This document shows, one piece after another, positions 1 to 12,294 of a stretch of 64,000 nucleotides of DNA. The notes under the pieces were generated by a model. It did no database searches. It saw only the letters and a list, made by a program, of their open reading frames with translations, and had not been told where the DNA came from. Each line of letters starts with the position of its first letter. Position 1 is the stretch's first letter. A program made the translations under genes and the position numbers. Source of the stretch: Druceiella hillmani (Eukaryota > Arthropoda > Insecta > Lepidoptera > Hepialidae); contig JAYKKI010000037.1 in assembly GCA_039881145.1 (NCBI GenBank), forward strand, positions 17,735,001-17,799,000, given 5' to 3'.

Positions 1-1013
1 CTATGAACATAATCATCACGTGTTGCTGCCAGAAAGGGGTAGGCGTACCAAGTTTCAAGCCTTCAGACTATCGAGAATTGGGTTAAATATCGATTACAAA
101 ATTTTGTAGCGTAAAAAATCTGCTCTAAATTAAATCGTTTAATTAAAAACACGAGCGCTGACATTTAATACATTTTTCTTCCATTTAACGAGCTTCAATG
201 AATCGATCAATCAAGAATTGCATTTTTATCTTATTTGTTATTCATTCGTAAAATACTTGTACTTGCGTAATATACATTTAGTACCTTTATCTATGTATTT
301 ATCTAAATTATCCTTTCTGTTTTTGAAACATCACAAAATTATTTTTAATTATTGATATGATCCGAAGCGAAATCCGATCCATACGAAGCGAAAGCTGATT
401 CCGAACAAAATTGAGTGCCCAACTTCGAAACTCATCCATTGAATATTGAAACTCTGGTTTCGACACTCCGAAAATAAATTCGTTTCCTGCTTACTGACGA
501 GATCTTCGCTAAATATATAGGATCTGATAAATAATTAAGCTCAATGAATACGTTTGACACAAAATGTTATTGTGTTAATTGTAGGTTTAAAAATTGCGCT
601 CTTACTGTAAGTAAAAGAGAACACGGTTATAAAAACAAACTGGGATTTGACAGTTTATAAAAAACATTTTTATATCTTGTAAAAGGATGGAATTCAGTTT
701 TTGGATAGAACTACACCATAGAATCAACACACGATGCAAAAATATGCGGATAATCAATACAGGAATTAAATATTTCGGTCCCTGTATGTTTACTTATTAT
801 GTAAAAATATTGAATGAATTTCGATAGTAATTTTATTAGTTGGTGTATTTGTATACCACAAGTTGATTGAAATATTTTAATACTATATTGAAATTTTGAT
901 AAATAATTATCTTCATTTCGACTCGTATCACATAAAAATTATTCACATAAATTAAAATGTAATTTTTATGTTCTTGAGAGTCTAAAAAAAATTGCAACCA
1001 ATTTATTTATTAC
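1..1013. other. AT-rich DNA, no gene seen
   Basis: I see no coding region, transposon protein or RNA gene here. The only local structure is an imperfect direct repeat of GAAGCGAAA with a spacing of about 20 bases near 363-392. Confidence 0.5.
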
Positions 1014-1084
1014 ATTATTAACTTGCTCACAATTAAATGAAAATACTTTATGTAGTATTATTTCTACTTTCTTTTAGTTCTTTA

Positions 1085-1125
1085 CCACGACCTAGGTTTT
1101 GTTGTATTACAACATCTTCAGGTGG
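1085..1125 (-). ncRNA. Hammerhead-like motif in left arm, core mutated
   Basis: Read on the minus strand this has CCAC (stem I), CUGAAGA (core), GUUGU-AAU-ACAAC (stem II), then AAAA where a hammerhead needs GAAA, then CCUAGGUC and GUGG (stem I). The G12 position of the core is changed to A, so this copy should be inactive even if the family cleaves. Confidence 0.35.
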
Positions 1126-1160
1126 GATATTAGCAAAGAATCTTTTTCTTTGCTTATATC

Positions 1161-1201
1161 CCACCTGAAGATATTGGAATACAACGAAACCTAGGTCGTG
1201 G
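1161..1201 (+). ncRNA. Hammerhead-like motif in right arm
   Basis: On the plus strand: CCAC at 1161-1164, CUGAAGA at 1165-1171, a weakened stem II (only about three pairs), GAAA at 1186-1189, the ACCUAGGU palindrome, C at 1197 as the predicted cleavage residue, and GUGG at 1198-1201 pairing with CCAC. Core residues are intact but stem II is damaged. It lies head to head with the left-arm copy. Confidence 0.35.
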
Positions 1202-1313
1202 TAAAGAACTTAAAGAAAGTAGAAATAATACTACATCACGTAGTTTCATTTAATTGTGAATAATGAATTTCTACAAAATTAACGCCAAATATATTCAATA
1301 TTAATAACTTGCT

Positions 1314-4300
1314 AAAAATTTTAAAAATTAGGAGAAAAGTATCAACCCATTGGTGGCTGAACAAAAGTACTCGCGAACTAAACCGTGGGCACGATTTCAA
1401 AAGTTTATTCAAATTAATCTGCAAGGGTTTAGGTTTTACATGTGGTAAGGTGAGAAATAAATTTATGGTCAAAAATACATTTAAAATCTTATTCACATTT
1501 TAAATATTTCAAAATTTGTTTTTATTAGGGAGAAAGAGGACAATATTACTACGTCCGTTTCTGAAGTAAAATCAGTCGAAAGATAAAGATTTTATTAAAT
1601 TATTGTGATGTGAATTATTGGTATTATTACAAATCGTAGGAATGTTTGATTGATTTGAATTTAGCTAAAGTTAAGTCAGTTGCCTTGTCGTTAAATTGGT
1701 CAGACCCATGACTTATTCAAAGACTTGCTCTTTGATTACTCCGTTACCTGTTGACATTACTGTAACGAGGGTAACTATTCAATTCCACTTGACGAAAGAC
1801 TTGCACTATTAAACGGTAATGGTCGTGTCGGAAACTATTTTAACATATTTTTTATGTATTTAATTCCAATTCGGACACATATGAGAGAAAACAAATGATC
1901 ACATTTTTTATAAACTATAAAATTTCAATTACAACGAATAAGGACGCTTTGATTTAATATGCACATCACATGCCGTTATTATTTTGTACAAATTAAGAGA
2001 ACTATATTTTCATAGATAATATATGGAACATAATATAATTTCATGATTTTGAATGGTTTCTTATAAATTTCAAAATTAAATGAGCATTTTGTTTTTATTT
2101 CAGTCATATGTTGAAATTACTTAAATAAAATTAATAATATTATAAAAGAGTAGATAGTGAGGTAGGTTCTCTTATGTAAAAGTGCAAAAATATTAGCGAT
2201 GTGTTTAAATTTAATAGTGGCATATATCAGCACATCCGCATATACTAGTAGAATGTGGCGGTAATTTATATCACACATACGCTAAAAATTTTTTCCACTC
2301 CGTGCATACTTGAACATGAAGTTGACTTGCGATGTTACAGAAGAAAATAACATTTGAAATATATTGTCTTCAATACCTGCCAATAAACGTATATTCAAAT
2401 CTAAAATACCGTCTTTTCGATGAGTCTACCTGCAGACTAATTATTCATTGTATTTTAAACATTAATATTTTTATTTTAAAACACAAATTTGTTACCGTCT
2501 ATATTTATTTCACTTATGTATCTATGTTAACGGGAGTGAAATCTAAATATAAAAATGAAATGTTTTTAATTTAATTACGTTAATAGTGGTAAAAGAATAT
2601 CAACCTCACTTTGGTAACGAATTTTGCAAGCATAAAATTCTTGAAATTATTAAAAAAATAATCTATTAAATATTTATGTAGTTGATAAAAATATACTATA
2701 TGTTGTTTTGACATTCAACTTAAAAATAATTTTTTCAAACAGTGAATTGATTTTGAAGGAGATACTATATATGTAAATAAGTTTTGAAAATCTGATGGAT
2801 GTTCGTCGTACCTGCATTGCTTAAGACAACTTTCAATTCAGTAGCTCCGTTACTTTTAGGATGTGTTAGTTCTACCATTCTAAAGAAAATACTGACGTAC
2901 CACGACCACATCTTTGGAAATTTAAAAATAAATTTGTATAAATAGCATATATTAGCATATTTCTTTGGTAAATGAATAATCATAAGAATTTTTTTTCTTT
3001 TATCTTGCTTTTTGATTATTCCCGTTTAATGTAAATTTTGTTTTTCAGACGAAAGCAATCAGTCATTCTATCTTTAACTATTATTCATATCCCAATGATT
3101 CATACCTAATATACTTGTCTTTTTCCTGTAATTATTACCACCTTTTTTGTTTAAGCAAATATTGAACAGCTTGCACTTTTTAATTTCTGTTCATTTGCGT
3201 CTCTTTCTTTTTTTTTTTTTTTTCTTATATTCTCCTTTGCAAATAATAATTTATTTTTTAATTTATATGGTAGGTTATTTAGCAGGTTCTATAAACGAAT
3301 CACCTCTTGGACGCCACGAATATTATATATAGATTCTACGTAATTGGAATCTAACCAAATAGAATTGTTAGAAATATTGTGTTAGTCTCACAATCGCCAT
3401 GCACTCTATCTGATAATTGAAATGAAGTTGTCTGAGTTTTGGAAACTAAATCAACGCTAGGATTTTTGTTATTACTTTTTTCTAGATGTTAAGTTTCCTC
3501 TGTAAAAATCAAAAAGCGCGCATGTCTCATTGACGGTATAATCTTTGTCGTTGTATGTAAAAAGCTTGTTAGTTGACGCGGTGGAACTAGTGAGCAGTGT
3601 GGAATTCTTATTTATATTTAACGAACACTCCTCCCTTACTTCAAATTATTCATGAGGAAGCAAATTAGTTGACTCGCTTGATGACATTGGAAAATTATAG
3701 TTAAATAATTTCATTATTTTTTTGGATTCTAGCCTAAAAGAATAAAACCAGTAGTTTATGATAATAAAAAAAAATTAAACACGTAATTCCCAATCACAAT
3801 GGCTCTCGTACCAACAAGATAAGTGTACACGTAAATTAATTCGTCACTTAAAAGTTGGTTTATGAAACAATATTAACTCAATATCAGTAGGAAATAATAA
3901 AAGTAATAAAATTATTATTAGATAGACTAGATTGCAACGAAAAGCAGTAAATATTCAACTTTATTATAAGAGAAAAGGGCATTAACTATTGTAAAAATTA
4001 CAATATACGACTACTTATGATAAATGAAGAGATTTTTCCACGTATTCATCAAAAAACTTAAATTATAAACAGGAATGGCTAAGTTATTTGTTAGAATTCA
4101 CAACAAGAATAAATGAATAATAAAATAACGAAAAAGGCTTTATAATTAAATAAAATGTGCAATAAAGTAAATTGATATTAGAAAGAAGTTATCAATATAT
4201 ACATTCAAAGATTGTCCGAAATTGTTTTTTTACAATTCTTTTTCTCCTTTCTTATTTTCAATCTTTCTATTTTCTTTTGTTTATAATAATAAATAATATT

Positions 4301-5394
4301 TTGTTGTTTAATAATCACAACTACACTCTTGATATTTTAACTTTTTTTTTATTTTATTCTTCAAAACATTTCATAGTATTCTAGAATAATGACGTATATC
4401 GAAACATAATACTTTACTTGGTAAGAGATCGTTTTTTGATACTAACTTATTTATATCTAATTGAATCTTAAATAAATTTAATACAAAAATTATAATTGAA
4501 TTTTTAACAATTCGCTTGGAAGCATAAAGCAGGAAAATTTTTAAAGTTCGCCTTAACTATTTTTTATGGATTTACATTTTTTATATTTCTTGTTTATGAG
4601 ATCCGTTTCCGTTATATTTAGTATTGTTTCTTAGTATATTTTAAAGAGTTAAAATTATTTTTTAGGAAAATATTTTTTTTTTCCCTGTAATAGTCGTCTT
4701 AATATTTAAATATTTTATGTGTTATTTAATACCGATCGTGGTAGTCTTAGTATTTAATTTCAAACTGTTTATACTAAATAACTTCTGAAAAACAAAGCAA
4801 ATGGTTCTTATTTTGTTCTACAACAACAAATGAATCCCGATCTACAGAATATCATAAAATAACAGGCAGGGGTATTTAAGTTTAAAAACATTTTTTGGAA
4901 AAATAAGTCGGGCTAAAAACAAATTAGTGAATATTATAGTATTTGCATTTTTCTGCTTTCATGAAGGCACTTTTAATAATTGTTTTATAGCGGTCATTGT
5001 ATTTACAACAATCGCGAGTCTGCTGAGAAAGGTTGACAAAATAAATGCAGTTTTATATGATTTTCAGGTCAAAATCTGTTTCAAGTAAATCCTTTTATGA
5101 TTATAAATACGAGTAGACCATAATTTTCATATAACAGGTAAGCAATTTAAAACATTATAATGAACAACTAACTGTGCCTACAACTTCATTCACGTAAAAT
5201 TCGGAGTGAGAAAATTATTAGGAATTTTTTGGGTTTTTCTTTTCTCTCAGAACTTTATGAGCATGAAATTTACTAAAACGCTAATAGATGGTGTTGGCTA
5301 CCAAATTTGTTCCGCTGATCCTAATATTAGAGTGTAAAATGAACATAAATTAAAGATTGACTCATATTTTTTTGTAAACCGATTAAAGTGAAAC
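1314..5394. other. AT-rich DNA, no gene seen
   Basis: Short open frames here have no recognisable domain and are expected by chance in AT-rich sequence. A poly-T run lies near 3208-3224. Nothing else is supportable. Confidence 0.45.
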
Positions 5395-5530
5395 TTAAAG
5401 CCTAAACATTAACTCAAGTTAATCTAAATACATCACTGAAAACCGCGTCAAAATCGGTTGAGCCATTGCTGAGATTTGCATGCATAACCAAGGTGTGCAC
5501 AAACAAATAGACACAGACAACAATTATAAA
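5395..5530 (+). mobile_element. Retroposon 3'-tail-like relic
   Basis: The stretch contains 'AAAACCGCGTCAAAATCGGTT' split by small changes, followed by ACAAACAAATAGACACAGACA. This resembles the 3' untranslated ends of RTE-type retroposons that litter insect genomes. No coding part is attached. The assignment rests on remembered pattern similarity only. Confidence 0.35.
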
Positions 5531-6276
5531 ACAGTTATTTTAGGCTTAGTAGCATGTCTTCAGTCGGGAGCATTTAGTTTTACTTAAAGATATTCAATGT
5601 ACGGATTCGGTTCCTTTACGATTTTATTATATGCACAGAAATAAGAAAATTTTGTTGGCCAACTGTTTTGCATGTGGTATTGATAATTCTATTCACGGAT
5701 AGGAGTTATAATGGGTGACCTAGAACTGCAAATAGGAAAGAAACGAAACCAATTTTCTCATTTAAGGATAAAAGTTTATTTATTTTTAGGTCATTTTTTT
5801 TTACTGTTTTCTATTTTATTTGTTTATATGTAAAACCATAAATAAAAACAACTGAATAGATTTCAATGGATTCCACAAGTATTTTCTTAGTTTTTATTAT
5901 CTGTAATATTAATATGCTACATATTATTCCGATGAAAAGTGAGCGTTGACGTAAAGAAAGATAGTTCTCAAATGCATTAAATTCATATAAAATTTATAAG
6001 TCAAAAAATAAATGAAAAAAATGTAATATATGAGAGGTTGAAAAACGATGAATAATTTTACTTAATATCTTTAAAAATCTAAACTGATTTTTTGGGAATT
6101 AATATAAAAATATATTTTTTTAACTTAAATATAATTAGTTGTAGATAAAAGGGCAATAACCAGTCACGTTTTAGTAAACACAATAAAATACTCATAGTGT
6201 GTGATCATAATTCGTGCCAATGAAATCAATGCTAATATTTAAATACTTTTTCTGGGAAATATGTTTTGTATAATAA

Positions 6277-6278
<2 letters not shown>
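5531..6278. other. AT-rich DNA, no gene seen
   Basis: I recognise no gene or element in this stretch. Confidence 0.45.
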
Positions 6279-6365
<87 letters not shown>

Positions 6366-6374
6366 CATATATGA
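6279..6374. repeat. (AT)n microsatellite
   Basis: A run of alternating A and T, interrupted by GTAT, GTGTGT and TACAT steps. Apparent open frames over it (strings of Tyr-Ile) are artefacts. Confidence 0.95.
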
Positions 6375-6995
6375 AATAAAATCCAAATAATTATTATCCA
6401 CATCGTGGAATTTTTTTTGGCAATAAATATGCATGTAGTGTGCAACGTTATAATTTTAAAATATAATTCAGAAGGTCATGAGTTTTTTACCGAATTTTGA
6501 ACAGAAAAATATTTCCGCTGAATATTAAATCTGTATTAAAAAGAACAATTATCCTGGTTTGTGTTAAATACATGGCTGACATCTTGCTGCATCTATTATA
6601 TATCCCAATTGTAGGGAAGTAAACGACTTGTAACCATTGTGTAACCTATAATTAGAATATGTCGCATCACATCATCACAAGTAAATTGCCTATAACTTCG
6701 AACTGTTGAGATTTTAGGATTAAAAACATTAGTCATTACGTTTTATATGCGCCTTAGTCTCTTTAACGTTCACTACTTGCCCTCCTTTGACCCTTATAAT
6801 ATAGTTTGAAACATGCTATGACAAAGACAAATCCACAAAAGTTTCATTCAAATCTCAATAGTTTTTGAGATTATAAAAAGTTTATAATAAAATTGAAAAC
6901 AAAACTTCGTCTCTGCACATTTATAAAATTTTATTTTAAAATATTGTGAACCGCATGTTAGCACTAATTCCATTAGAAATGGTATTAACATGCAG
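6375..6995. other. AT-rich DNA, no gene seen
   Basis: I see no coding or repeated structure that can be named. Confidence 0.45.
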
Positions 6996-7131
6996 ATTTA
7001 TTATGGTGGTAAAACATTTCCGTCACTTTTTCTAGCAATATCTTGCTGACATATACAATCTTGTGCCGAGATATGCAATTTTGTAATCTTGCACGCACGC
7101 ACGAAAAACATGTTTTTCCATCATAATAAAT
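6996..7131. mobile_element. Candidate MITE with 22-bp terminal inverted repeats
   Basis: The left end ATTTATTATGGTGGTAAAAC (6996 on) is matched in reverse complement at 7110-7131, with 2 mismatches in 22. The 136-bp body has no coding capacity and contains a short CGCACGCACG run. I cannot see a clear target-site duplication, so this could be a chance or older inverted repeat. Confidence 0.4.
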
Positions 7132-8189
7132 TTCCTCGTATAATTTTAATACAATTTCATAATAATGTAATTTTCCCTCAAAAATTGCTGAAAGGCTGAT
7201 TAAACTTCATAAAATTCCAAAATAATTGATTAATATCAACTATTTACTCTTTTTCATTTTAATTAAAAAAACTGCTTAGTAGATCATCCTTATTTTAATA
7301 TTAGAACCTGAGTGGTTCAGCATAAGCGGTCTATTCAAGCAGCTTCTCTATTGGAACAAAATAATTATGTGACATTTACTTTCATTGTCTTAAGCTTTGA
7401 CTTTTTTAAAAACTTGTTCGTGGTTATATCGGCCATCAGAGTATAATTTTAACTTTTGGATATTCTACGGCTGCAGTAATGTCGGCAGATGGAACTTTCC
7501 TATTTATTACGATGGTATGAAGAGATTGTGGCAGTTTGGGCATTCGAATTTTTTTATTTAACATAATTATCAAAAAAATATATCTTAGGACGGATTATTC
7601 CATTAGGGTAAGAATGCAAATTTAAATAATAGAAACCCAAGAAGCGCGTGTTGACTGAGTTGTAATATTTTTATGATCTATGGTAAAATATAGCTTAATC
7701 CAACCACTTAATATTAACAAGGGGCACTGTCATACGAAATAGAAGTTAAAAAAAAATATCGCGGCGAATACGAGTACTAGGCAGCATATTAAAGGGTAAT
7801 ATGAAAATTATTGTATTATGAAATAACAGTTTGGAAATTATACTGAGTTTATTTTCATAGAAAAAAAAGGAAAAAAAACACATGAATTAAAAAAATATAT
7901 TTAAGAATGAGTTTGAAGTCAATTAACATTGTGAAACTGCAAACTCGTCATTGTACTACGAGGATTTTTTTCATTTTATATTTATTCCGGCGTAATACAA
8001 ACAACATTAGTACATTTGTGTGTGAAGTTTGGTTTTTTATATTGTAAAAATATATTCCAAGAAAAATGTTCCTTGACTTTATATCACTAGAAAAAAGTGG
8101 AAATAAATAGAAAAAACACCATTCCGATATTTTTAATCGCCTGTGGCACAAGTGAACATGTTTATTATGCTTTTTTCACAAATGTCCTT
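7132..8189. other. AT-rich DNA, no gene seen
   Basis: No gene is supportable. Near 7312-7360 a phrase beginning CCTGAGTGGTTCAGCATAAG looks faintly like a tRNA A-box region, but no B-box follows. Confidence 0.4.
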
Positions 8190-8985
8190 TAGAGCGACAA
8201 ACCAGCGAAGCGTCATGCAATTTATACACTATGACGTGTGAAGTGTGCCCACTTACTGCACAGCCAAGCACTGGTTTCAAAGATTCAAAGGGAATTTTGA
8301 CCTGTGCGGTAAACCTCACACAAAGCACTAGATTAAGTTTGCGTTGTTCGACAAGGCTAATTTCATGCAATAAAACAATTGGAAATATTCCGTTTGGCTA
8401 CCACATGAGCTAACACCCTTTTGATTTCAGAGGAGAACTAATGTGTGCTTGGAGCTATTGAGTTCTTATCGTACCAACGAGAGGCTAAAGTAGCTGATAA
8501 CAAATTGGGGGCTTATGTTAATTTCTAGCGTAAATTCCAGTGGCTAGGCGTTGGAGAAAATGGTGTACTTAGACCAAAATATAATGTCGGACAAAAATAC
8601 TTTTGAGTGCATGGTGGGGTAAAAATTGAGTTACTCATTGATTTTTTCATTGACAACTTTTTCAATCTAACAGTACAATTACAGATAAGATTTATTGTAA
8701 ACAACTGAGGAAAGTTACCGCTAAACTTCCGTTAAATCAAAGCAAAGTTTATTTTTTACATGACAATGCTCGACCTCACATAGAAAAAGTAACGTGCGAA
8801 AAACTACTTTCACTTGGATGGAGTATGCTACTTCACCCACCGTATTTTCTAGGTCTTTCAACATCAAATTAAGATCTGTTTCGCTCTCTGTCTAATAATT
8901 TACATGACAAAAAATTTAAATATGAAAGTCATATAAAAATCGAACTTCACCGGTTTTTCAGTCAAGGGTCCAAAGCTTTCTACGG
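8190..8985 (+). pseudogene. mariner transposase relic
   Basis: Mariner transposases cut and paste DNA with an N-terminal helix-turn-helix domain and a C-terminal DD34D catalytic domain. Translation in shifting frames gives a collinear series of mariner-like blocks: TAKHWFQRFKGNFD near 8255-8305, VWLPHELT then RRTNVCLELLSSYRTNER near 8392-8490, RKFQWLGVGENG near 8530, LLSAWWGKN near 8603, FLHDNARPHIEKV near 8755-8795 and LLSLGWSMLLHPP followed by DLFRSL near 8808-8890. The HDNARPH and LLHPPY blocks are mariner hallmarks and include the second catalytic Asp. Several stops and at least two frameshifts break it, and it is shorter than the usual gene of about 1 kb. I found no terminal inverted repeats; an AT microsatellite begins directly after the 3' end. 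Certainly dead; the family call is strong. Confidence 0.88.
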
Positions 8986-9022
8986 TGTGTATATATATGT
9001 ATATATGTATATATATATACAT

Positions 9023-9066
<44 letters not shown>
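8986..9066. repeat. (AT)n microsatellite
   Basis: An alternating AT run with a few GTAT and TACAT interruptions, abutting the end of the mariner relic and perhaps seeded where its 3' terminus was. Confidence 0.93.
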
Positions 9067-9067
<1 letters not shown>

Positions 9068-9583
9068 GCAATTATATGAGTTGCATAGAAAACGTATACA
9101 TAAATAAAATTACAAAATAATCTTCAACGATTATAATCTATAATATCTTGTAGAACACGATCTTTGCAAAGAGCCCATATACGTGGTGCAGTCTCGTTCA
9201 ATCAGAGTTTTAAACCGAATTTCCCCCTTTTATGTTCTTATATTACCGCGCGATACAATTTCCTCTTTCGTATTTACCCTTCCCTCGTGTATTTCTTCGC
9301 TTTTTTATCTTTTAAAATATTCGTGAAACAATTTAATTGACCATTGAGGTAAATCCCTAAGCTATTTGGGAGAAAATGATCAATAAGTGCGATTGAAAAT
9401 CAGGAAAAATATTCCTATTACGCCATAATGTAGTAGACATTTTAGTTACTTTCCAAGTAGTAGCCCAAAGTAAGGAAACCATAAGTGAATATATGTACGT
9501 ATACATATGCATACATAGGTCGTTCTTGCAGTTTTTTAAGAAATTGAAAACTTTTTGTGTTTTTCCCAAAAATTTACTAAGTC
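9067..9583. other. AT-rich DNA, no gene seen
   Basis: Nothing recognisable; open frames on both strands run on into the simple repeat that follows. Confidence 0.4.
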
Positions 9584-9797
9584 TGTGTGCGTGCGGGTTG
9601 CGTGCATTCGTGCTTGCGTGCGAGCGTGTGTGCGAGCGTCCGAGCGTCCGTGCATGCGTCCGTGCGTGTGTGCGTGAGGACGTGTGGGCGTGAAAGCATG
9701 CGTGCCTGTCTGCGTCTGTGCGTGAGTGCGTGCGGGCGTGCGTACGTGCATGTGTGCGTGCATGCGTACGTGCGTGTGCGCGTGTGTGTGTGTGTTT
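9584..9797. repeat. G/C-rich alternating (GTGC/GCGT) repeat tract
   Basis: About 214 bases of variable GTGCGT, GTGCGA and GTGCAT units ending in (GT)n. It is much richer in G+C than anything around it and is mostly alternating purine-pyrimidine. Long open frames on both strands (Arg/Cys/Val-rich on plus, Thr/His/Ala-rich on minus) are products of the repeat and not genes. Confidence 0.93.
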
Positions 9798-10947
9798 AAT
9801 ATTAAATAATTTTGTAATGTAAGATATATATTACTTATTGATAGAAGTTATTATTAATTTTAATGTAAAGGTAATGGGGATGGCAAGGTCCCGTCGTTCA
9901 TAACAGATTAAAAAAGGTTTTGAACGTTATTTGCGTTTATATACCGATTGGCAAACGTAATTATTTTCTTTTCTTATGATGTATATGTAAAAATATATAT
10001 TTATATTGAATTTCATATTTTCTTTCTAACTTTCGCAAAAGTGACAAAAGGTTTACATACAAATTGTGCAATTAATTATTAAGTTAAACCGCAACGGTGT
10101 CGAAATATTATAGCCAAATTTTATTTTCGTGTTACTCAAATTCAGCTTGACGTACTCGCATTTGGCTGATTTAAGGTATAAACTAAATGTCGAGCTTTTG
10201 GTAAAAAAAATCAAGCCTTTAAATAGGAAATTTATGACGACATACGAAACGGAGAGAAGCTAATTGTAGAATATTTAAAAAAAAATGTAATTTTTAGTTT
10301 ATTGAAATAAAGTAACCAGGAAACAAACTAAACTAAACTAACCGACAAACCAAAATTTAAGCATTAATTCTGCATTTGAAAGTCAGTAGCCAAATCGTCG
10401 CTATCTAATAATATGTCGTAAAATAAATAAATATCAAATTCTTGCGAATACAGGGCCGCCATTATTCTTCGCCTCGATTATATGAATTATAAAGTGTATC
10501 TTTATTCACAGTTCATAATTTTATTTATAATTACTTTATTTATATTAAAATTATCAGTATACTTATTCACAATTCAAACGCTCAAAAAGGTAATATGTTA
10601 TGGAAAGGTTTTTTTCAGTCCCTGGCCAATATTTGATGCCAACCTACAGAATATATGAACACTTATAAAATATATGACCATGATTGTCATATTTAGGGTT
10701 TTATATCACATTTACAAAACACAGTGAATACTCTAAGATAACATAATTTTAAATTTTGTAATGCTAACAATTTTATTCATAGCGAGTCCAAAGTATCCCG
10801 CAGATATTTTCAATTATTTCAGCATGACTTCAATATTAATAGACGAAATAAAGTTAATATTAATAGACCTACGCTTCAGAATATTGACAAACTTGTGCGT
10901 AAATATTTGGAGTAAAATATCTAGTAACAAAGATACGATCATAAGTT
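9798..10947. other. AT-rich DNA, no gene seen
   Basis: No gene recognised. The last 40 bases (about 10908-10947) may hold a diverged version of the outer end of the fold-back element that follows. Confidence 0.4.
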
Positions 10948-11060
10948 CACAATTAAATGAAACTACGGGATGTAGTATTATTTCTACTTTCTTTAAGTTC
11001 TTTACCACGATCTAGGTTTCGTTGTATTACAACATTTTCAGGTGGGCTATTAGCAAAGAT
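10948..11060. mobile_element. Fold-back element family, single-arm copy
   Basis: CACAATTAAATGAAACTACG at 10948 begins an arm that matches the left arms at 1028 and 48998 through TAGCAAAGAT at 11060. No inverted second arm follows. Instead comes a unique sequence (TTGCTAACAGTCC and onward to about 11200) that may be internal sequence of a longer parent element. This copy is therefore the best lead for finding the full element. Confidence 0.6.
11005..11045 (-). ncRNA. Hammerhead-like motif, core mutated
   Basis: On the minus strand: CCAC, CUGAAAA (the G8 position is changed to A), stem II GUUGU-AAU-ACAAC intact, GAAA, CCUAGAUC (stem III pairing reduced), then GUGG. Two key positions are altered, so it is probably a dead member of the motif. 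Confidence 0.35.
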
Positions 11061-12294
11061 TGCTAACAGTCCACAACACAACCTTTTTGATGCAGCAGAT
11101 GGTTTGACTGCTTTCTATAAAGTTTCTCGCGATACAATACATATTTGTATTTTTATATTCAAAAATTATAACGAAGAATTATTACATATTATATAAAAAA
11201 CCAACAGAGGAGAAAATAGGATTGACAAACTGATAGCATTATATAATGGTGCCAGCTATACAAAAATAGGCCATCGGTATTTTTCTATTCAATACTTTCA
11301 TTTTATATGGTCCAATTTTCGATACGCCTAAATATCACCAGAAATGATTACGTGGCCTAAGTTTAACTTTAGCTACGGTAGTTGAGTCAGTTCGGTGATG
11401 ACTAAGTTGATTAATAACATATATTAATCAACTTAGTCATCAGCGAAACTCCTTAAAATTGTACAAAAATGTTGCGAGTGTTGGTAGAAGAAAGCTGTAA
11501 CAACGAGATATACTTGTATGACATATTTTGAATACGTTTGTATTGACCACCAGAATGCGCTTTGGGAAAATTGTAGCAAAGATCAAAAATAAAAGGTTAC
11601 TAATAATACTTAATACTTCATTACATGAATTGCAAGGTTCATTATTAAATAACAAAATATTATGATAAGTATATGGCAATATAACTGTAGAGATTTATTT
11701 AAACGGTGTGCACTTTTATATTGAATGTGTTAAATTACTAAAGTATCATCGTTTTTCCTACGCGAGAAAACGTGATATTTTGAATACGAGCCTAAAGTAA
11801 ACATAAATAACTTATCACCAGATGGAGGACACTCCAAAAAACGAGTATTTGGATAAATAAATATAAGTTCGTTTGTTTAATGCCATTGGGTCGAAATACA
11901 CTGATAATTTTCTTAAAGTTTCGAAAATAGCTCGCAAGTAATGTGGCCCAAGAAGACGGTCACTCTTGCATGATCTAGTTCATTGCTCCTCTATGAATTA
12001 AGTTACTCTTCTTTTTTGTCAGTTTCTTGAGGTTATTTTCATTTAATGATTTTTCAGATTTTGATTTACGTTTCCATTTCAATCTTTCATTATACTTATT
12101 AACATCGTTTATATTTAACGACATATAGTAGTAATTTTGCGGCGAGCAACTTTATTTTCTCTTTGATTATATCCTACTGTGTGAATTAAATCAAACAAGC
12201 AGAATATTTAATATATTAGGCGCGAAAGTCTACCAATAATTTCTCGCACCACTTGGAGCCGCGATTGCATTAAGTGTCACAAAGCAGGCGATAA
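11061..12294. other. AT-rich DNA with one hairpin, no gene seen
   Basis: Apart from the hairpin at 11397-11443, listed separately, I recognise nothing here. Confidence 0.4.
11397..11443. repeat. Perfect 20-bp inverted repeat, 7-base loop
   Basis: TGATGACTAAGTTGATTAAT at 11397-11416 is exactly reverse-complemented at 11424-11443. A perfect stem with so short a loop suggests a recent origin by template switching, or a functional hairpin; it has no T-run like a terminator. Confidence 0.9.

Larger units (their letters stand above)
1028..1299. mobile_element. Fold-back element with hammerhead-like motifs, copy 1
   Basis: The left arm (1028-1137, beginning CACAATTAAATG) is repeated as its reverse complement in the right arm (1147-1258), with a loop of only a few bases. 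Beyond the right arm lies a 40-base end (1259-1299, finishing CGCCAAATATATTCA) that the left arm lacks. The same end follows the same arm in the copy near 49.0 kb, so arm plus end is one mobile unit. A 14-base repeat with one mismatch, ending AACTTGCT, brackets it at 1014-1027 and 1300-1313 and is the likely target-site duplication. Each arm holds a hammerhead-like motif. Family assignment (Penelope-like or a nonautonomous relative) is inference; no reverse transcriptase or GIY-YIG domain is visible. Confidence 0.65.

Noticed and set aside
1236..1503. Opposite-strand frames of 86 and 64 codons near the fold-back element
   Set aside because: They run from the element's right end into flanking AT-rich DNA with no domain; chance frames.
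7307..7380. tRNA-like phrase CCTGAGTGGTTCAG
   Set aside because: The A-box is partial and no B-box is visible; weaker than the example at 22.29 kb.
8176..8413. Two 60-64 codon frames on opposite strands over the mariner relic
   Set aside because: Neither follows the mariner reading frame throughout; the mariner blocks are found in other, shifting frames on the plus strand.
9536..9799. Three overlapping open frames, Arg/Cys/Val-rich and Thr/His/Ala-rich
   Set aside because: They are translations of the GTGC repeat on both strands, not genes.
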